Positions 59,142 through 64,000 of a DNA stretch of 64,000 nt are shown here, one piece after another (within the stretch, counting starts at the first letter, position 1; each line of letters begins with the position of its first letter). Origin of the DNA: Sneathiella sedimenti (GTDB lineage: Bacteria; Pseudomonadota; Alphaproteobacteria; Sneathiellales; Sneathiellaceae). Location: assembly GCF_017313765.1 (NCBI RefSeq), contig NZ_JAFLNC010000004.1, forward strand, positions 248,001 through 312,000, in the 5' to 3' direction. Position numbers and translations under genes: made by a program. The notes under the pieces were generated by a model. It saw only the letters and a program-made list of their open reading frames with translations, made no database searches and was not told where the DNA came from.

Positions 59142-59217
59142 TGGCTCCCCGAACAGGACTCGAACCTGTGACAGGCTGATTAACAGTCAGCTGCTCTACC
59201 AACTGAGCTATCGGGGA
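59142..59217 (-). tRNA. tRNA-Asn (anticodon GTT)
   Basis: A 76-nt minus-strand tRNA with acceptor TCCCCGA / TCGGGGA, anticodon loop CTGTTAA (GTT), T-arm GTTCGAGTC and encoded CCA (59142-59144). Its 3' end faces the phage-derived region, the usual orientation for an integration target. Confidence 0.97.
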
Positions 59218-59332
59218 TCAGGGCCCGAATTATATCGGGTTGGCGGCTTATAGCAATTGCCATTACCCCTGCCAAGCCTTGTTTTCGGATTTCGGCAAAA
59301 ATTTTTGGGTATTGGACAAAATGCCGCGGTGG

Positions 59333-59524
59333 TTAATCGCTCATATGCGCTTCTGAGATTTTTTTGTCCGTATTATACTGGCTGAGCGCATAGACGGCCC
59401 AGATCGCGGCGGGAATCCAGCCGATCAGCGTGATTTGCAGGATCAGACAGATAATCCCCTGGAACGGCTTGCCAATGGTGAAGAAAACCAGAAATGGCAG
59501 GATAAGCGCGATAATCAGTCTCAT
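59333..59524 (-). CDS. Pmp3/YqaE-family small membrane protein (copy 1)
   Basis: The 63-residue protein has the two-helix Pmp3 pattern: LIIALILPFLVFFTIGKPFQGIICLILQITLIGWIPAAIWAVYAL. Pmp3/YqaE proteins are small membrane proteins induced by salt and cold stress and thought to stabilise membrane potential. A second, divergent copy lies 86 bp upstream on the same strand. The start has GAGGGAG upstream of the ATG. Confidence 0.9.
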   Translation of the reverse strand: MRLIIALILPFLVFFTIGKPFQGIICLILQITLIGWIPAAIWAVYALSQYNTDKKISEAHMSD

Positions 59525-59610
59525 GGTAACTCCCTCTCATAAGCAAACTGACGCGTAGCTTACCCAACTATGCGCCACTTGGCAAATGAAGGTAAAGGGA
59601 GCGGGGGAGG

Positions 59611-59805
59611 TTAATTTCCCGGCTTGTCGGCCTTGGGTTTGCGGCGGCTCGGGCGGGAGCGGTGCAGGGCCACCAGGGCCCAGATGGCGGCCGGTAGCCA
59701 GCCCAGGACGGTGAGCTGCAGAATCAGGCAGATGATTCCTTCCAGGGTCCGGCCCAGCATGAAAAACATCAGCCAGGGCAGCAAAATTCCAATCGCGATA
59801 AACAT
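59611..59805 (-). CDS. Pmp3/YqaE-family small membrane protein (copy 2)
   Basis: The 64-residue protein has IAIGILLPWLMFFMLGRTLEGIICLILQLTVLGWLPAAIWALVAL, clearly paralogous to the neighbour, followed by a Lys/Arg/Pro-rich tail (SRPSRRKPKADKPGN) that the first copy lacks. GAGAG lies upstream of the ATG. The tandem copies suggest duplication with later divergence. Confidence 0.9.
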   Translation of the reverse strand: MFIAIGILLPWLMFFMLGRTLEGIICLILQLTVLGWLPAAIWALVALHRSRPSRRKPKADKPGN

Positions 59806-59917
59806 TGATCTCTCCTGCAGTGCATGACGGTCACGGACGCCGCACTTCGGGCGCCGCTTCAGTCAGGACGCGCGAAACCGGCGTCTTGTGAGAGATTCAA
59901 GGTAAATCAAGGGGAAT

Positions 59918-59991
59918 TGGAGGCCTGGACCGGAATCGAACCGGTGTGGACGGATTTGCAATCCGCTGCGTCACCACTCCGCCACCAGGCC
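59918..59991 (-). tRNA. tRNA-Cys (anticodon GCA)
   Basis: A 74-nt minus-strand tRNA with acceptor GGCCTGG / CCAGGCC, discriminator T, encoded CCA (59918-59920), anticodon loop TTGCAAA with GCA and T-arm GTTCGATTC. Confidence 0.96.
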
Positions 59992-60094
59992 ATCCTGTTC
60001 GTGGTGTATTGCCAAAAGCCTAGGCGTTGTAAGGCTTTCGGCAGGGAGTGTCAAGCGCAACAATGGGCGCGTCTGGCCGCGCCCGCTGCACTCT

Positions 60095-61033
60095 CTAGAC
60101 GACGACTTTTCCGTCGCGCTGGAAATGATCCATGGGGCCGTACAGCTTCACGATTTCCGCGTATTCCGCCGTATCGAAGAAGGCGCAGTTGCCCTCGGTG
60201 AAGGATTTCGCGACTTCCAGGGTGAAGCGCGCCGCAGCTTCCACATCGGTGAGGTGGGTCGCCCCGGTGGCGCAACCGGCAACCGGCACCTCGGTTGTGA
60301 TTGCGACGCCGACAACCGGGGCGGTCGTCGCGGTGCAGGGCTGCATGATGCTGTTGATATGATAGAGGCCGTTGCCGTAAGGGGTGATGTCCTGCTGGGA
60401 GAGGGCGAACACCTTCGGGTGCTGGCCCGTCACCTGCGCCATCAGCTCGAGCAGGTCGTCGCTTGTCTTGAGCAGATATCCTTCCTTGACCGTCGGCGAA
60501 ATGGCGAAGCCCCGATGGTTGAGGATCTTGTTGCCCTTGGTCGTATCGACAGAGAGGATGGCGTCCATCTCCTTGGCCACTTCCCACTGGTTCTTGAGTT
60601 CCATCGGGATAGGCGAATCCATGAACGGCACCGGCTTGTGCGGCCGGGTCGGCGCATTGGGGCAGATATGGGTGGAGAGGATCACGTCCCCTTCCAGCTG
60701 ATCGCCGAGGGAGGCCATCCGTCCGAGCTTCGCCGCCGCGGCCAGCACAGCAAGAGCGCCGTCGCCATCGGAGACAAAGCCGACCCGCTCCGGCCGGGCG
60801 CCGATGCCGCCGAGCCGGCCGATGATGCCAAGTGTCGGCGCATCCCCGCCATTGATTCGGCCGTTTTTGCCGGGCACGGTGATCTTGATGAAATCCGTCG
60901 CCCCCTTGTCGGAGGTAACGTGATTGACCTCGCACTCGGCCGTGCCGGTCTCCTTCAGATAAGCCTGCACATGCGCGCCGCTGGCCGACGGTGCATCCAG
61001 AATTTCATAGATATCAATGATTTGTTTCAGCAT
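60095..61033 (-). CDS. DUF1177 family protein
   Basis: The 312-residue protein matches DUF1177: LKQIIDIYEILDAPSASGAHVQAYL, TDFIKITVPGKNGRINGGDAPTLGIIGRLGGIGARPE, GDVILSTHICPNAPTRPHKPVPFMDSPIPM and VAGCATGATHLTDVEAAARFTLEVA. The family has no assigned function but is often beside AroM and peptide or oligopeptide transport genes. HICPNAPTRPH and the conserved Asp/His pairs suggest a metal-dependent hydrolase, possibly an amidohydrolase. It follows the regulator gene on the same strand by 100 bp, so cotranscription is likely. Confidence 0.88.
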   Translation of the reverse strand: MLKQIIDIYEILDAPSASGAHVQAYLKETGTAECEVNHVTSDKGATDFIKITVPGKNGRINGGDAPTLGIIGRLGGIGARPERVGFVSDGDGALAVLAAAAKLGRMASLGDQLEGDVILSTHICPNAPTRPHKPVPFMDSPIPMELKNQWEVAKEMDAILSVDTTKGNKILNHRGFAISPTVKEGYLLKTSDDLLELMAQVTGQHPKVFALSQQDITPYGNGLYHINSIMQPCTATTAPVVGVAITTEVPVAGCATGATHLTDVEAAARFTLEVAKSFTEGNCAFFDTAEYAEIVKLYGPMDHFQRDGKVVV

Positions 61034-61133
61034 GTCTCATATTCTTTTTGTTTCCAAATCCCAGCGTAAAATCTACATCGGGAGCGGAAAGGTTGAATAT
61101 GAGGGTGACTACGTATCTTAACCGCGCTTGTGA

Positions 61134-62045
61134 TTACAGCATCAAGACCTGGCGAATTAGGCCGGAAACCGTCGAGACGCCGAGCTTTTTCATCACCCGG
61201 CTGCGGTGGATCTCGACTGTGCGGTGACTGATGTCGAGCAGGCGGGCAATCTCCTTGTTTGACAGACCCGCCACGACATTTTCCGCCACTTCCAGCTCCC
61301 GCCGGGTGAGTTGCGGATAAGCCTGCGCCATGCGCATGGCGAGGTTCTTCTTCTCCCGCGGGCGGGTGTCTGTCATCGAATTGAGCTGCATCCGCAGGGA
61401 GCTTGCCAGAATGTTGCGGGCCGTTGCCACCGGCTTGCCGCTCTGCGCACTGACCTTCCGCGCCATCTCCCCCGAATAGGCCATGCTGTACATGACGATG
61501 AAGTCGCAGTTCTTGAGGCTGCGGGTGATGTCGTCGATATTCCCGCTCGGCCCGGGCAGGGTATAGCTGACCGACTGGCGGATCGCCGCGCCATGGGTGA
61601 AGATATTCTCGGTGCCCTGCAGATCGACGGAATAGATGATGCCGACCCGGCAGCCCACCATGGTAAGGGACTGGACCCAGGATTCAACAATGGTCTGGCC
61701 GTTGAGAAGCGGCGTCTTGGTGACGATTTCCTGCTGCAGCCCGGTACTGACAACGACGATAAAGTCGTAATTCTCCTGGTCCAGCCGCGCGCAAAGGGCC
61801 GCCATGCGTCTCTCCACGATATCTCCCGAGACGATCTTGTACTCCCCATTGGCGAAACGGGTATGAAGGGCGATCTGGTTGGGCGCTTTGGGGAGTTTGT
61901 CGAACTCGGTCGGGTCGATGCCGTCAAGGGCGCCGAATTCCTCGACGATGATCTCGGTGTCGAGCTGCCGGATGAGGTGCGGCACAATATCAGGGCGCGG
62001 CGCCTGACCTATGGTGACAAAGGCAATTCTCGGCAGTCGAGCCAT
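61134..62045 (-). CDS. AroM-domain / LuxR-type HTH fusion regulator
   Basis: The 303-residue protein joins an N-terminal AroM-like domain (about 5-222: [45 protein letters not shown]) to a C-terminal LuxR/GerE HTH (about 244-301: [44 protein letters not shown]). I know of no characterised regulator with this architecture. Relative to the neighbouring AroM protein it has Ser100 and Ser187 at two positions where that protein has Cys104 and Cys191, with identical 87-residue spacing. This suggests a catalytically silent ligand-sensing domain. It is divergent from AroM and upstream of DUF1177, so likely regulates both. Confidence 0.9.
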   Translation of the reverse strand: MARLPRIAFVTIGQAPRPDIVPHLIRQLDTEIIVEEFGALDGIDPTEFDKLPKAPNQIALHTRFANGEYKIVSGDIVERRMAALCARLDQENYDFIVVVSTGLQQEIVTKTPLLNGQTIVESWVQSLTMVGCRVGIIYSVDLQGTENIFTHGAAIRQSVSYTLPGPSGNIDDITRSLKNCDFIVMYSMAYSGEMARKVSAQSGKPVATARNILASSLRMQLNSMTDTRPREKKNLAMRMAQAYPQLTRRELEVAENVVAGLSNKEIARLLDISHRTVEIHRSRVMKKLGVSTVSGLIRQVLML

Positions 62046-62114
62046 CTTTCCCCCTTCTTGGAAAAAAGCAGTTATAGACGCTCTGGCTCGCGGATATCAA
62101 GGCGTCCGTATTGT

Positions 62115-62128
62115 GTAAGGGCTTTTAC
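62115..62128 (+). promoter_or_regulatory. Candidate operator between the AroM-LuxR regulator and AroM genes
   Basis: GTAAGGGCTTTTAC is a 14-bp partly symmetric site (GTAA-NN-GC-NN-TTAC) within the 161-bp divergent intergenic region. LuxR-type proteins usually bind dyads of this scale, but the site rests on position and symmetry only. Confidence 0.3.
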
Positions 62129-62206
62129 GTATTTCACGAAACCGTAACAACCGTCAAACTTCTCACACTGGATAAAGTAATTTTCGGAAAATTCGGGGGC
62201 AAGTCA

Positions 62207-62902
62207 ATGAGCGTGGAAAAGATACGGGGCAAACGGCTGGCGCTGGTGACCATCGGGCAGGCACCACGGGTCGATATCACACCGGACATGATGCGCGGAT
62301 TCGAAGAGGACTATGACATCACCGAGTTCGGCGCGCTGGACGGCATGACGAAAGAGGAAGTTGCCGCGCTCGCCCCGGCGGACGGGGAAGATCGCCTGGT
62401 CAGCCGTCTTGTCGACGGAGAGGAAGTGATCTGCTCCCACGCGGCGATCGAGGCGCGGCTCGGTGAGTTGTTCGCCCGCATCGACGCGGACAAGTTCGAC
62501 GCCATCCTGATGCTCTGTTCGGGCAAGCTGACCGAGGCAAGTCACACGCTGCCCGTCTTTTCCCCCTATGAAACTCTGAATGCCGAGATTGCGGAATGCC
62601 GCGCCCGGGGCGAGGTGATCGGCATGATCTCCCCCCTGGCTGAACAGATTGACAAGAACAAGGCGCTGTTCGACAACCCGTCGGGCGCCCGCTTTTCCTA
62701 TGTCACGCCCTATGGTGACGGCAGTTTCGAGGCGGTGGGCGAAGAACTTAAAGACACCGATGTCATCATCATGAACTGCATGGGCTTTGACAGCGAGATG
62801 GCGGCGAAGGTGGAAAAATCCGCCACCGTGCCGACGCTGACAGTGCGGCAGATATTCATGAAACATATCGAGCGGGCGCTTTCAAAGGATGCGGCGGCCT
62901 GA
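62207..62902 (+). CDS. AroM-family protein
   Basis: The 231-residue protein matches Aro[55 protein letters not shown] with Cys104, and VIIMNCMGFDSEMAAKV with Cys191. Two Cys in equivalent loops of two half-domains resemble the Asp/Glu racemase superfamily, so an amino-acid racemase or related activity is possible; the name AroM derives from shikimate gene neighbourhood and does not prove a role there. I start at the ATG at 62207, preceded by GGGGGCAAG. It is followed 71 bp later by the transporter binding protein. Confidence 0.88.
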   Translation: MSVEKIRGKRLALVTIGQAPRVDITPDMMRGFEEDYDITEFGALDGMTKEEVAALAPADGEDRLVSRLVDGEEVICSHAAIEARLGELFARIDADKFDAILMLCSGKLTEASHTLPVFSPYETLNAEIAECRARGEVIGMISPLAEQIDKNKALFDNPSGARFSYVTPYGDGSFEAVGEELKDTDVIIMNCMGFDSEMAAKVEKSATVPTLTVRQIFMKHIERALSKDAAA

Positions 62903-62973
62903 TCGCCGGCGCCCGCGTGATCCATAATAATAACGGGAATAGTGAGCAAGAATTCAACCTGGAGGAAGAAAGT

Positions 62974-64000
62974 ATGAAAGATATGAGCAGACGTAGTTTT
63001 GGCAGGCTGGTAAAAGCCTGCGCCGTCGCGGGACTGGCCGTTGCCAGCCTTGGCGCGACGATGGAGCCGGCCACCGCCTTCGAGCGCGTAGACGGAGGCA
63101 AGGTTCTCGTCATTGCCGGACGCCAGCCGGTATCCACCTTGGACCCGAGCGTGAAATACAATGCCTCCATCCGGTCCCTGCAGCAGGCGCTCTATGATGC
63201 GCTGGTGAAATATGACGGTAACCCGCCGCAGGTAAAGCCGTGGCTCGCCGAAAGCTGGGAGCAGAGTGACGATGGCAAGACCTGGATCTTCAAGCTGGTC
63301 AAAGGCGCCAAGTTCCACAGCGGAAACCCGGTCAATGCCGAGGCAATCAAATATTCCTTCACGCGGACGCTGGAACTGAATAAGGGCCCGTCCTGGATGC
63401 TGTCCGACTTTCTCAAGCCCGAAGGCATTGTCGTTGTTGACGACCACACGGTCCAGTTCAATCTTGAAAAGCCCTACGCGGCGTTTCTCTCCTTCCTGCC
63501 GTGGTGGTACATCATGGACCCGGCGGTTGTCGGCGCCCATGTCGAAGGCGATGACTATGGCCAGAAATGGCTTACCGAGAATGAAGCCGGCAGCGGCCCG
63601 TACAAGCTGAAACGCTTCGATCAGGGAACGCTTTATGAAGTCGAGCGGGTCAAGGATTACTGGAAAGGCGACGGCGGCTCCAATATTGAGGGCATCGTCT
63701 ACAAGCTGATCCGGGAAACCTCGGCACAGCGCGCGGCGCTGATGCGCGGCGAGGCGGATATCGTACTTGACCTCTCCCCGGACGAGTTCGACCAGGTGGC
63801 AAAAGCCAAGGGGATCAAGACCTCGACCGAACCGGCGCTGACCGCGTTTGGCCTGAAGTTCAACACCAAGGGCAAATACATGTCCGACAAGAACCTGCGC
63901 AAGGCCGTGGCCCATGCCTTCGACTATGACTCACTGGTCGCCATCTTCAACGGCAAGGCGGTTCTGCAGACGAGCCCCTTCACCGACGATATCAAGGGCA
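62974..64000 (+). CDS. Family 5 peptide/oligopeptide ABC transporter substrate-binding protein (cut by window end)
   Basis: The reading frame from ATG 62974 (SD GGAGGA 7 nt upstream) runs to the window edge, covering about 342 residues. A twin-arginine signal (SRRSFGRLVK, then a hydrophobic stretch) directs Tat export. The mature part has SBP_bac_5 motifs: PVSTLDPSVKYNASIRSLQQALYDALVKYD, WEQSDDGKTWIFKLVKGAKFHSG, EAGSGPYKLKRF and VAHAFDYDSLV. The family binds peptides, nickel or related substrates. The neighbouring AroM and DUF1177 genes suggest an unusual amino-acid or peptide ligand. Permease and ATPase genes probably follow outside the window. Confidence 0.92.
   Translation, partial: MKDMSRRSFGRLVKACAVAGLAVASLGATMEPATAFERVDGGKVLVIAGRQPVSTLDPSVKYNASIRSLQQALYDALVKYDGNPPQVKPWLAESWEQSDDGKTWIFKLVKGAKFHSGNPVNAEAIKYSFTRTLELNKGPSWMLSDFLKPEGIVVVDDHTVQFNLEKPYAAFLSFLPWWYIMDPAVVGAHVEGDDYGQKWLTENEAGSGPYKLKRFDQGTLYEVERVKDYWKGDGGSNIEGIVYKLIRETSAQRAALMRGEADIVLDLSPDEFDQVAKAKGIKTSTEPALTAFGLKFNTKGKYMSDKNLRKAVAHAFDYDSLVAIFNGKAVLQTSPFTDDIKG

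Noticed and set aside
59002-59202. 66-codon open frame across tRNA-Asn and its terminator
   Set aside because: It reads through a tRNA (peptide with TGSSPVRGA, a usual artefact of tRNA T-arms).
59142-59217. Integration into tRNA-Asn with a duplicated 3' end at the left border
   Set aside because: I looked for a copy of the tRNA 3' sequence in 35683-36107 and found none; orientation is suggestive but no att repeat is visible.
62207-62902. Assigning AroM to the shikimate pathway
   Set aside because: The name comes from gene neighbourhood with aroL in enteric bacteria; no shikimate gene is present here and the context is transport.
1-64000. CRISPR arrays, rRNA genes, insertion sequences
   Set aside because: No regularly spaced repeats, no rRNA-like stretch and no transposase were seen.

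Overview
The window looks like part of the chromosome of an alphaproteobacterium of fairly high G+C. The suggestive features are an aapJQMP amino-acid transporter, a bactofilin/M23 peptidase pair, glnE beside bcp, divergent tyrS and anmK, an adrenodoxin-type ferredoxin with its reductase, and tail genes related to gene transfer agents (GTAs). I cannot name the genus; Rhodospirillales- or Sneathiella-like lineages would fit.

Region 1 (1-36 kb) is ordinary housekeeping and transport sequence. It holds an ABC-F ATPase fragment, an ArsR/SRPBCC pair with a textbook operator, TetR divergent from a TauD-type dioxygenase, ndk, bactofilin with M23 peptidase, DUF455, bcp, glnE, an AsmA/DUF3971 envelope protein, tyrS, anmK, and a cysE / cysteine desulfurase / ferredoxin / TenA cluster facing a phosphodiesterase and ferredoxin reductase. 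PaaX- and Crp-type regulators, modBC, hisI, metC, the aap operon, sseA, AlaX and cysK follow. Sulfur and cysteine metabolism recurs (cysE, cysteine desulfurase, metC, sseA, cysK).

Region 2 (about 35.8-53.5 kb) is a phage-derived structural cluster, all on the plus strand. The head module has terS, terL, a DUF4055 portal, a scaffold-like protein and a P22-type coat protein. The tail module is GTA-like: connectors, tail tube, a tail chaperone pair joined by a probable -1 frameshift, a very short tape measure, DUF2460, DUF2163, an NlpC/P60 peptidase and a large tip protein. A fibre, two small membrane proteins and a class 3 lipase follow. Upstream, a small gene with its own promoter precedes a second promoter and an immediate intrinsic terminator, the layout of an antitermination-controlled late operon. 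No integrase, repressor or replication gene is visible.

Region 3 (53.5-59.2 kb) alternates bacterial-type genes (LysE, a secreted protein with a C-terminal anchor, a membrane protein, a ketopantoate-reductase-like enzyme) with a second phage-like lysis cassette (56.9-58.05 kb). An AT-rich two-helix membrane protein follows and the region ends at tRNA-Asn.

Region 4 (59.3-64 kb) has two Pmp3/YqaE proteins, tRNA-Cys and a small catabolic or transport locus: DUF1177, an AroM-domain/LuxR-HTH fusion regulator, a divergent stand-alone AroM protein and a Tat-exported family 5 substrate-binding protein cut by the window edge. The fusion carries Ser at both positions where the AroM neighbour has Cys, with identical spacing. 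This suggests an enzyme-derived fold reused as a ligand sensor and is my leading candidate for an undescribed system.
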